NCBI GenBank assembly: GCA_039000515.1
Contig: JBCFYV010000100.1
Coordinates: forward strand, 53,939,433-54,003,432
DNA: 64,000 bases
From: Timema cristinae
Taxonomy: Eukaryota; Arthropoda; Insecta; Phasmatodea; Timematidae
Direction: 5' to 3'
How positions within the stretch are numbered: the first letter of the stretch is position 1; each line of letters opens with the position of its first letter. This document shows positions 25,101-34,100 of this stretch, one piece after another. The notes under the pieces are model-generated. The model worked only from the letters and a program-made list of their open reading frames with translations, ran no database searches and was not told the DNA's origin. Made by a program: the position numbers and the translations under genes.

Positions 25101-25464
25101 GAAATAGCACTATCGGTTTGTTCAATTTTTCCTTCAATACCACAATTAAAATGGGTTTTTCAGGTATAACAAAGAGGTTTACTTTTAAGGCATAGTTATT
25201 TTTAACCTAACGAACGGAAAGAAATATGTACACATTAGCAACAGTATAATTTAACAACGTAATTACTAACTGCTACATATTAATATTTCATGAGTAGGGA
25301 AGGTTGAGTTTCTCTGGCCATATTGAAGTATCTTCACCCCAAATGCAGAATGTCTAAATGTTTCATTAGTAACTTACCTGTTTTTTATTCGCTTTAGATT
25401 CCTTAAGTTTTCTAACGACTTCTCCTTGAACTTGGATTTTTTCAGTTATAGTTTGTTCACTCAT
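10112..25464 (-). CDS. HARS: Histidyl-tRNA synthetase, cytoplasmic type
   Basis: Attaches histidine to tRNA-His (class II synthetase, dimeric). Seven coding exons on the - strand: 25378-25464, 15466-15677, 14812-15033, 13219-13425, 12572-12865, 11501-11787 and 10112-10327, about 508 aa, near the human length. All junctions are GT-AG with matching phases. Exon 1 plus the start of exon 2 form a WHEP-like helical N-terminus ([20 protein letters not shown]). Exon 2 carries [11 protein letters not shown], exon 3 [13 protein letters not shown] and motif 2 ([16 protein letters not shown]), exon 5 the histidine signature [10 protein letters not shown], exon 6 [13 protein letters not shown] and motif 3 ([11 protein letters not shown]), and exon 7 the end of the anticodon-binding domain. 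The start at 25464 is the first ATG in phase with exon 2. Two single-base losses break the frame: a C missing from the run near 15483-15485 (ACACCC, where DTP is expected) and a G missing near 12703. Both lie in conserved sequence and look like assembly errors. Confidence 0.93.
10921..11340. repeat. Two facing copies of dispersed repeat F in HARS intron 6
   Basis: A copy at about 10921-11060 on + and one at about 11215-11338 on - share, in opposite orientation, segments such as CTAGACAAAGAGGTAATG, TTGAAGAAAATCGATCG and CCAATCCCT. More copies lie at 13680-13800 and 36255-36385 (both -). The facing pair could form a hairpin in the intron RNA. Element class unknown; no tRNA-like promoter was seen. 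Confidence 0.5.
11819..12530. repeat. Tandem array, about 11 units of 62-70 bp, filling HARS intron 5
   Basis: Units contain TTACCTACCTAAGTTAGGTG, TATCTGTGGGGTGAGACG, GCTCTTAAGA and TCTGGTTC in fixed order, with small indels. The array takes up nearly the whole 784-nt intron. On the transcript strand each unit has an acceptor-like CCCCACAG|AT followed about 16 nt later by a donor-like AG|GTAGGTAA. Confidence 0.9.
12954..12974. repeat. (TA)n microsatellite in HARS intron 4
   Basis: A run of AT dinucleotides at about 12954-12974. Similar short (TA)n runs are at 26092-26104, 33078-33097 and 59143-59158. Confidence 0.8.
13467..13676 (-). mobile_element. tRNA-derived SINE (family B) in HARS intron 3
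   Basis: On - : head GGTGGCCGCGTGGTTTAACA near 13670, B-box-like GGTTCGAATC near 13600, a body with CCACTCTCCCTCCACAC, and a 3' end ...GGGTAGTAAGATGTGG, close to the tail shared with family A. Its head abuts a repeat F copy at 13677. Confidence 0.65.
14160..14470. other. Unrecognised, less AT-rich block in HARS intron 3
   Basis: A 62-codon frame on - (14264-14452) reads smoothly ([20 protein letters not shown]) but has no recognised domain or splice signals. It may be an old transposon fragment. Confidence 0.3.
15863..16155 (+). mobile_element. Full-length tRNA-derived SINE (family A) with target-site duplication
   Basis: Head GGTGACCTGGTAGTTTAGGG (A-box part), B box GAGTTCAATCCTC near 15920, a conserved body (CAGGCCTCCATCGTGGTTCG) and tail GTAGTAAGACGCGGTGC(TAA)n. 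It is flanked by a 12-bp direct repeat AATTACTCAATA at 15851-15862 and 16156-16167, which shows LINE-style insertion into HARS intron 1. Confidence 0.85.
16410..17060 (+). mobile_element. LINE reverse transcriptase fragment (dead)
   Basis: An open stretch at 16446-16760 encodes the palm region of a non-LTR reverse transcriptase: [17 protein letters not shown], then the catalytic [10 protein letters not shown], then VNAEKDQVY. It is broken by a stop at 16760, after which remnants ([19 protein letters not shown]) continue to about 17060. It lies in HARS intron 1 in the opposite orientation to HARS. Confidence 0.8.
18160..18290 (-). mobile_element. SINE family B fragment in HARS intron 1
   Basis: On -, it shows the head/B-box region (TTTTGAATTCCAGTCGAG, a degenerate B box) and body CTCTCCCTCCATGTGCATAC. 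The tail is lost. Confidence 0.5.
18391..18711. mobile_element. Non-autonomous hAT-like MITE
   Basis: About 321 bp, bounded by imperfect 16-bp inverted ends CAGAGGTGGGCAAACT (left) and AGTTTGCCTGGATCTG (right), followed by GAGGGCCACAT as in many hAT MITEs. There is no coding capacity. A clear 8-bp target duplication was not seen. Confidence 0.6.
19240..20035 (+). mobile_element. LINE fragment (reverse transcriptase C-terminal part)
   Basis: Broken frames give [19 protein letters not shown] (RT motif), [18 protein letters not shown], then [44 protein letters not shown] and LDDLKER. This order is typical of the C-terminal end of insect LINE ORF2 proteins. It is the same family as the sequence that seeded the 57-bp minisatellite at 21.9-23.9 kb and as the fragment at 36720-36900. 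Confidence 0.75.
20720..20950 (-). mobile_element. SINE family B in HARS intron 1
   Basis: On -, head GGTGGTCGCATAGTCTAAGG near 20945, degenerate B box GGTTCAATCC near 20875, body with an A/T run at 20838-20850. Confidence 0.55.
21047..21327 (-). mobile_element. SINE family A in HARS intron 1
   Basis: Near full length: (TAA)n end at 21047-21056, GTAAGACACGGTGC tail, body with CCAGGCCTCCACCGTGGTTC, B box GGTTCAATCCTCGG near 21265, and a decayed head near 21320. Confidence 0.75.
21860..24150 (+). mobile_element. LINE fragment interrupted by its own expanded minisatellite
   Basis: Left flank 21860-21915 ([18 protein letters not shown]) and right flank 23890-24150 ([12 protein letters not shown], then [17 protein letters not shown]) match the LINE at 19240-20035 on both sides of the repeat. 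The stretch between, one copy in the other LINE, has become about 35 tandem copies. Confidence 0.7.
21915..23905 (+). repeat. 57-bp minisatellite, about 35 units, LINE-derived
   Basis: Unit: GATCAGGTGGACAGACAGGG, then TGACAAATGAACAACTCCTA, then AGAAGAGTGGGTGAGAA. It is 57 bp = 19 codons, so long frames stay open on both strands, translating on + to [19 protein letters not shown]. Units vary at few sites (AGGTGG/AGATGG, AACAAC/AACAAG, GTGGGT/GTAGGT), and multi-unit blocks recur. Isolated one-base indels break the frames at several points. Not a gene. Confidence 0.95.
24228..24405 (-). mobile_element. SINE family B, partial, in HARS intron 1
   Basis: On -, it shows B box GGTTCGATTCC near 24340 and body GGTTTTCCACTCTCCTTCC; the head is decayed near 24395. 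Confidence 0.5.
24493..24712 (+). mobile_element. SINE family A, 5' truncated, in HARS intron 1
   Basis: Begins inside the tRNA-like head (CCTGGCACTGATTTATCTG) and continues to the GTAAGACGCGGTGC(TAA)n tail at about 24712. Confidence 0.75.
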
Positions 25465-26427
25465 TTTAAAGGACCATATGAATTAAAACAGCGGGCTGAA
25501 AAGGTCCACATCCACAATAACTAAACGTTTCTATCCAACATTGGAAAAATGAATAACACTAACAATAGAATTTAGTTCTAAAAATAATAATAGATGCCAC
25601 CTAGAGCAAATAGGGTTCTAAAATACATCATAAAAACCGTTATTATCGTAGAGACTGTACGCTTCTAAATGATAGAAAATGCACGTGGCCATTTAATAAT
25701 ACAAAGATAGCCAACATTAAAATGAAACACAAACAAATAATGAAACGCCATAAAGAAAAACTTATTGTAATGCACTTGCGTGAAATTTTGAAATGTTTAT
25801 GAAAAACGAATTATGAAATTATAATTGTTAACTGTATTTTTTAGAATCATAAGGATGTATTGTGTAATTTTTATAATATATCTCGTTGAACATCTGTAGC
25901 TGAAATTTCGAGTTGACGTTTCCAAACCAATGCGTGAGAAAGAAAGAAACTTTTGGGTATTTCCTTTTCTGATTTACACAATTAAGTTGACAAGACATTT
26001 GAACAAACATTAATATTTTATCCGAATTTATTATGTTATATTATATTTAATGTGATAATTCATTTACCAAGATGTCTAAATATAGGAATGTTATATATAT
26101 ATATATGGACTAAATTGGCTTGTATATTTTAAAAAAATCATTAAAGTGCTGAAAACTGGTATCTCACTTTTAAGGTGTAAACATTTTTTTTTTTTTGAAG
26201 AACAAAAATAGTCCATGATTACACTTAATAAACGAAAAAGATTAGCCATGGTTCACGGAAATCGGTTCACAACTTTTTTCAATTAAAATTAAAAACCACG
26301 AAAAACTGTCATTTTTTGACATTTAATTAAAGGGGTTGAAATTGTCTTAGGAACTCTTTTTTGGGCTTAATTTGTAGTTCTTAATTTACCTACCTACAAT
26401 AAAAAAAATTGTGTAAAAATAATCAAC
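25465..26427. other. HARS upstream region, no gene seen
   Basis: AT-rich sequence between the HARS start and the divergent candidate exon at 26473. No clear TATA box for HARS. Confidence 0.4.
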
Positions 26428-26474
26428 ATTTTTCGGGAATCGCGAGTATGTAAAAACACGTGTTCCCGAAAAAT
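26428..26474. promoter_or_regulatory. Perfect 12-bp inverted repeat overlapping a candidate start codon
   Basis: ATTTTTCGGGAA at 26428-26439 and TTCCCGAAAAAT at 26463-26474, with a 23-bp spacer containing TCGCGA and CACGTG. It lies in a CpG-richer island (about 26435-26680) of an otherwise AT-rich stretch. It could be a promoter palindrome or a 5' UTR hairpin. Confidence 0.4.
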
Positions 26475-26563
26475 GGCTTGGAAGCTGCCGATAATTGTTA
26501 GCGTGGTTTTTCAAAGCGCTATTTGTTCTAGAAGAGTTCATCTACAACCCCATATAATGAAAT
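26473..26563 (+). CDS. Candidate first exon encoding a signal peptide (partial gene)
   Basis: ATG 26473 opens 30 codons that read MAWKLPIIVSVVFQSAICSR then RVHLQPHIMK. This is a textbook signal peptide (short positive n-region, hydrophobic core, small residues before a likely cut after Cys18/Ser19). It runs into a consensus donor T|GTAAGTAG at 26563/26564, leaving phase 1. No second exon was recognised before the POLD1 3' end at 28103; further exons could lie far downstream, with POLD1 nested in an intron. It is divergent from HARS (1 kb apart). A short chance ORF cannot be excluded. Confidence 0.35.
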
Positions 26564-27420
26564 GTAAGTAGGATCCTATTTAATACCTAAAAAGCGCATC
26601 TGAAAACCCGTGTTTGTTGCTTCGGGCATGCGAGCGGGGAAGCCTCTCTGGCGACCGGGCTTCGAGCGTTTTAAAGTGTGGTATCTTGCCGAAATATTAA
26701 TAGTGGTCATATTAGTGAAGCATAAGAAGCAAGTGGTGAATGGCTATTTTTGACAATTTACATTGGCATGGTATTATTTGCCATTTTTAATCGGAACATT
26801 GATATTATTTCGGTGTTTTGGGAACATAAATAACATTAAAATTAATAAAAACATTTTTTTATTAGTTTTGTTTATTTTTTATAAGTATTTCATACAAAGT
26901 TATAGGTTTGGATCATGCATAAATATGAATGTGAATTAAAAAAAACATGATTTTTTTTACTAAACATTTATTTTATTAAAAAAAATTTAATACTGTAATA
27001 CAAAAAAAAGTCAATGAAACGCAGAACATTTATCTAATCTTCTTCATCTACCATAACTTCTTATGCAATGCTTATGAAGCATGTTAGCACTAAATAAGGA
27101 TTATTAAAATAATAACAATTTTATGTTATTTTGTTGTACAAATTCAAGCTGTTCGTTTATAAAGAATTCATTTTTTAAAGGTTTTCGTTATGGAAGATTA
27201 TAATTTTTTTCTCTCTCAAATTTAAAGCAATTTTAGAAAATATTCAATTACAATTTAGCTTCAAGAATATTCCATAAATTCAATCTGGGTTCACTTTGAA
27301 CTGAAAGAATTGACTCTGCACTCCCCTAATTTTATTGATAAAAAAACTCAAATATACGGTATCAAAATATTTAAGTTTTTGTAAATGTGTGTAATAATCT
27401 TTTTACTTTTACTTTTTATA
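26564..27420. other. No further exon recognised
   Basis: The first 120 bp are CpG-rich; the rest is strongly AT-rich with A and T runs. Confidence 0.4.
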
Positions 27421-27423
27421 ATA

Positions 27424-27648
27424 ACTGTCCAGGTTATTCACATATTACGCTAATGTGTTGGAGACGAGGAAGATTAAATTTAGAAGTATTGTACCTGCAT
27501 TTACATGGAAAAAAGAGTGGAAAACCACTTAGAAAAAGACCACCTTCCGTGGTACACCTGACCCGGGACTCAAACTCTGATCTTCCTGTCCTTGCCAGTA
27601 GAGTCTATTGTGAAAGAGAGGTCTTAGACCATGCTGCCACTGAAGCAG
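27424..27648 (-). mobile_element. SINE family B downstream of POLD1
   Basis: On -, head CTTCAGTGGCAGCATGGTCT near 27645, degenerate B box near 27570, and a body with CCACTCTTTTTTCCATG. The tail merges with AT-rich DNA near 27424. An AATAAA on - at 27834-27839, 265 bp after the POLD1 stop, is a possible POLD1 poly(A) signal. Confidence 0.6.
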
Positions 27649-28102
27649 GTACAATGTCATTTGAAAAATACACTTATTTATATACAATTTTAAATATATC
27701 TTGCTTTAGTCTTTTGATTCAGAGTTAGTGCAAACTTTTCTACTCAACTTATTTTCATATATACATATAAATTAAATACAATCTAAAAAAAAAAGAACTT
27801 TTAAAATAATCAAATAAAAAACTGACACACAATTTTATTTTAAAAGCATTGTTACATATTTCAAATTTAGTGTTATGGACAGACTGTCACAATAAAATAT
27901 AGAACCTTCATTATTTACAAGTGTGCTGAATATGTGTATCATCAAACATGATATGGATGCTCAACATGAAATCCTAAAGGATCCAGATCTCAATAAGACA
28001 GTGTGTGCTTTTAAAAATGTTCACAAAGAAAGACAAAACATAAAACAAAAAAATAATATGTACATAATCAAATGAGACGATGTAATACTGTCCGGTGATG
28101 TG

Positions 28103-31100
28103 TCACCAAGTGGGGCAGCCAAACCTCTGTAGCACCTTGTCTTGACTGGCGAGGTCCATTTGAACCTTCTTACGCATGTAAAAGATGGGACAGTCTCGGC
28201 TGTAACAACACAATAAGCCATGTAACAAGAAACAACATAGAAACGAGTCGAATCTATAGATGAAACAATGAATCCTTTGAATCTCTCGAATGATATAGTA
28301 TTAGAGAGATTTGTGATTTATAAAATATCTCAAATACAATTATGACGACCTTAACCTCAAATAAGCAGTTGTTAAAAGGAAATATCTAGACTTGTGTAGT
28401 TGGTAAAGTAAAAAAATCACAAAAAAAGGGACCAAATTGTATTAATGTGATTAATTTATTAAAAAGTTTTCTCTTTGTTGTTTATGTTGTAATAGACACG
28501 ACAAACAAAATATCATATATCAGTGTGACCAAAACTTGAACAACTATTTTTATATCGGATTTCAGTTTAAATGTTTAAAAATGAGGTGGCCCAATGGCTA
28601 AATAATTTTATATAATAAAGGACATTGATAAAACTAAAGAAAAAGGAAAAATAAACTACTAAGAATAAATTTGATAAAGAAAGCCCACCTAGGGAAAGAG
28701 GAAAAATGCTGGAAGAATCCAATGCACAAAGGTGACATCTTCCTTTCTTCTGTCTTCTATAGTAGAAGTAGTCACACACACATTTTAACACAAATAAAAT
28801 ATTTCGGCATTGTTGCCTTTATCAAACACAAAGAAGAAGAGAGTACAAATAACACAAACAATGGATTACTCCATTTTGAATTTATAAAAACTGTTAGAAA
28901 CAAATTGTGCCAACTGTTTTTGGGAGTAAGGATAAAATCCTTGGCTTGGGGCAGGAGGCAAAAAGGAAGACCAAGGGGACATGTGAATGAAGAGAGTGTG
29001 GAGGAGTGTTGAGGAAAGAGGAGAGTACTAGGTCATGGTGGAGGAGAGTGGGTAGGGGAAACGAGACGTTGAAGACCCTTGTGTTGCAAACAGACTCGGC
29101 CAGTGGCTGGAAACTGTTCATGATGATGATGATAGATGATGATGAATTTAAAGGCAGACTTTGCACACCCTTATTATGTATTAAGCCCAAGACGTGTTTG
29201 CGCACCCACCTCGTACAAAGAACCTCCTCATGCAGACTCCCCTGACAGCGCTGACACTCAGTCCACAGCCTACAGAACCTGTTCTCCAGTTCCGAGAGCT
29301 TGGAAAGCTCCGATTGGTACATCTCAGGCTCCCTCGCGGTACAGTGTTTACACAAGGGGGACGAGTCTGGCAACACCGCCTTGCAGCCGAGACATGTCTC
29401 CTTGCGCCGGGTGAAGGCAGAGAGTGCGCCAACGCGGGATGTCACCACCGCCTTCGTACGAGTATGGTCGCCTCCTATTAAAAAAATACAAATCTCGAAA
29501 TAGATTGGTTATGAATGATCAGATGAAACCGAGATTAGTAGTAAATAAACTGATTGGATTTCCTTGGATAAAAAGTTGGATTTCGGCCTAAAAGTCTGTA
29601 AGCAAAATGTTTCTTATTGGTTGAAAATGATAGCGAATCAACTTTTATTTAAATGGTATGGTGCAACAAATAGGAAAATGTATGGTTAATATTTGTATAT
29701 ACTAAAACACCCAAAATTAAGCGGTTAAAAATATCTATTATTTAGTTTGTGTTAGGGGTGGCTGGGATGCCCCCCCATCCCTCCAAGGAAGGATAAATCT
29801 TTGCTAAATTATCGAACGATTTAATTTTATCTTACTAAATATTACATTTTTCAATATTTGATAATTTTAAAACCGTTACAAAACAGAATTTTAACACCGA
29901 CTAGTTATTTAACCAACACAAAAATGTAAGCATGGATCAAAAGCGGATAAGTTAATGTTAATATATTATATTCACTATTGCCAACATAATTTTGTAAGAA
30001 ATAAAGATACCTATAAAGAAATAACCCCATTATCAATGGTATGAAGCAGAGAAACCACTTTAGTTTTGTTATCTTTCCAGCTCACGTCTAATGTTTAGTC
30101 CTTAATATCCCATCTCTTTGGAATTATCTGTGACAAACTCACAACTGCATTTTGACACAAAAGTTTTTCATAGCGTCTTCGCAAGCATTTAGCATATATT
30201 TTGTTAATTTTTCATAGTTTTGTATAGTAGTCTTATTTTGGACCAACATCTAATGTTTCTGTTGTTTAATATTTTAAAGTTATGACTGCCTACTTACGAA
30301 GAAGAATAGACTCCGCTTTGTCCCCAAGAATCGGAGCAAATATTCTCAGTAATGGTTTGGACAACTGGTTCTCCAAATAGTAGCCCGAGTCAATTGGGAT
30401 GCTGTTTTCGAGCACATATATGGGATCCTGGAAAAAAAATAGACATTAACATATTTAGAGTTTGATTAAAAATGGCCTGGCTTGGGTATCTGTGACAAAG
30501 AAGTATGTAATATATATCGAGTAGTTGGTCATACAAGACAATTTTTACAAAATTAGATAAATTTAAATACTCTGAATATTATATATTATTTTATACCCAA
30601 TGGAGTCCCCCAATATTTCCTTTGGTCTGATTTAAAAAGAAATAAATTGTACACTTGTAATCAATTTTTTAAAACATCTGAATGTGTATGGTAATTTTTT
30701 TCACGCAAAAAAATGTAGGTCCAAAAAATGTATGTTTGTATATATTATTTATACACGGATCTATTACAAAAATTGAACTTGAAATATTTCTAGAACGATA
30801 TTTGCTCTATATTACTCAAACTCATAATAAATTTGATGTTTTCATTCAAACTAAACTGGAGCAAAGAATGACTATTCGTACACCACAAAAAATTAAATAC
30901 ATATAAAGTAAATTAGTGCATAATGGCTCGGAAATGTTTAATAAGACAGTGTAGAAACACTGTACAGTGATATAAAGTAAGTAAGAGTGAAGGAAGCCAA
31001 CCTTAAAGGATAGTTAGGTTAGGCCTAGATACGAACACTTCTTTTGTCATTTGTTTTCTTCTTAAACTATTGCACTATTACACTTAACACATCGTTTTGA

Positions 31101-34100
31101 ATTTTCGGATTTGTTCCCTTTGTCATTAGAAGAGACACATTGAAAACACACAAAGATAGGCTTAGAACTACATGTTTCTAGAATGATTTTAAATATGCAA
31201 CAAACATATTTGCATAAAAAACGACCACTGTGATTAGAGAGTACTAAGCATGGTCCATCACCTCTGCCTTGGCGTAAGCGGGGGTGTTCTTGGCTGCCGC
31301 GATGATGACATAGGGCACCCTGTCCCCCAGCTTGGGGGCGGTACCAGCGTCCCTCTGCTTCATCTTGTTGGCCAGCTCCACATGGGCCTGCTTTGCCGCA
31401 TATTCGTTCTTTGTGAGTTCCTTCGTGATGACCAGCTGCGAGATGTCGATACGGTTACACAGCAGGTCCGAGATAACCTGCTTGGCGTAGTCCACGGCAC
31501 CATCCGGATCCCTGGCACGACACACCTTGGATTAAACCGGCATTCTACTTGCTTTTCCTTCACTTTCACCGCATCTCATTCCCGATCAGGTTGTACACAT
31601 ATTTATTGCACTAGTATGCTAGGAAGGAGAAAGAATAGGGTTTAGGGTAATCATTTGTGCATTTGGGTGGAGGGAGAGTGTAAAACTATTTAAGGAAAAA
31701 CACCCTCAATACATCCGAATGGGATTCAAACGGCAAACTGTCTGTTATAGACAATATAGTCTCTTGCAAGAGTGATGCCTTAAACCATTCAACCATCGAA
31801 GCAGATATTTTATTTATTATTAATATTTAGTTTTAAAGTTTTTAACACAAACTTAAAAAAAGTCTTATAAGCAAGGGTGTATTAAATTCACTTTTTTGTT
31901 TCGAAGTAAAGTAAAATTGAAATTTGAATACTAAAAAAAAAAGTTTTGGCTTGAAAAAAAAAAGACAAAATTATATCGGCATATTTACATAACTTTAGAA
32001 TTTTTTTTTCACATCCATTAACGTTTCCAGCCTGTGGCCTGAGTCACCATTTTATTCAAGACATATATTCTCCACTACCGGCTCGCTAGGCCTGTCCTAG
32101 CTTCTTCATATGCCATATAATATAACTTATAGACTAGGACAGGCACAACATCCAGTCCCTGGTCATTAATTTATCAATGTGAAAGAGGAAAGAGTAAACC
32201 CATATTTTCATCAATGATAAATTAACTTTAGAAACTAAATGCAATATTAAAGAGTTTTACAGCAAAATTGTATAGATTTCAGCAAACATTGTAGATTATG
32301 TTACTATACATTTTATTCAATTAGTACAAATTAGTACAGGAAATGAAGGGGGGGGGAGGGGGGAACAGAAAAATCCCCACATAATGTGTGTTTATGTGGA
32401 GCACATTTTTATTGGTGAAGCCAAACTTTTTTTTGTGTGAAGTTGACAAATATTCAAAACCAAGTTGGAGTTTAAGAAGTTTCGCACACTCCTATTTATA
32501 AGACAGGATTGAGGTTAATTTTAACGAGGAACTCCACTAGCGTTTTTACTGGAGCAAGCCAGCAGACCTTAATCTAGGAATGCAGCCGTCAGTATAGTAC
32601 GACAGGATCAAACTTCAGTTAGGTCAGGCACACGACTTTGAGGTTCAAATCCCAGCACCGAGAACAAATTTCCACCCTTTCTGAAGACAACTGCTGATAC
32701 ATTTTATATATAAAAGCAAGTTCATGAGCTCACCTGTCTATCAATAGTTTCTGCAGACAAGTGTTGATCATGTTGGCAACAATGGGGGAGTTGTCCCTCC
32801 GCACGGTCTCGATACCTTTGCAGTCCATCTTGTCGTAGTGGTCAGGTTTGGTGAAATACAGGCCGCGTAACGCTTCTTGTTGATCAGGAGGTAAGGGTAG
32901 TAGATCTTTTCAAACTCCAGTTTGATAGGACTGACAAACTTGGAACTGACATACTCTGCAGCTTCCCGGCCCAGTTTCATTGCTTCTTCGAGGGTCTTCA
33001 CCCCGAATTTTATCATCACAGAGTCCGTGTCACCGTAAATTACCTGTTCAAATGTTTAAAGTGTGCTGGATAGTAATAATATTTATATATATATATAAAA
33101 ACTCCACTTTTTTGATTCAAAGAGATATCAAATAAAAAATATGAAATATTCTCATAAGACAAATCAAAGATTGAATATATTTTGTTAATGTTTTTAGCCA
33201 TGAAAAAAATATTATATTTGGCATAATTTTATGGACTTAATTCACTTGGAAAGACTTTATTGCAGAAATGTTTGTAATATTTGTATGGGTGTGTGAGTAC
33301 TTGAAAATTTTAGCTCGAGTCGAGTTTTGGTAACTGCTCAAATTCGACGATTTTTTACAAAACTCAAAAAATTTGAGCACTTGGAATTTTCAATATTTTC
33401 CTCATAAGTTCCTGGTTTGATTGATTTTATCCAATTTTAAGATATAATTTCATAGCAAATAGCCCTCAATATTATCCCGTAGTCTAGTTAAAAAAAAATT
33501 GCAATTATTTTCAAATTATTTAAAATTTGAATTTTTTTTTTCACAAACAAAATTTAGTTCTAAAAAATATGTTTGTAACTATTTATTGTTTGTGCACAGA
33601 TCTTATTACAAAAATTAAACATGAAATAATTTTTGTACAAATATTGACCTATACTAATCGAACTAAAAAAACCTCACAATTTTTCATTCAAACTTACTGA
33701 TATATATATAAAAATACCCTGAGAGATCTGCATGTGAGTGAACATGTTGAAAAGAAGGCTTACTAGCATCTCAATTAAACAAGGGAATGAGAATAATCTA
33801 CAATGTGGATTTTAAATTAACAGCAATACGGAAAGCGCAGCAAACAAATATTGGGAAAAATAAAAATATACATTTTTAGAAGTATCTATGCATCAAGACA
33901 AGCATTCAGAAGACCTAATCAAACTGTGTTAAATTCGTTAAGCATTTACCTCGTGTATATTCAAGACCTTTTATATCTCATGTCGAACATCTTTAAAATA
34001 ACAAGGTCGTATTATGTGCGAGGGCGCCCTGTATTTGGGCCGGTACACTATTTGCATAAAGGTTTGCTTCCCTCATGAACCAATAATGTGGCACAAGAGT

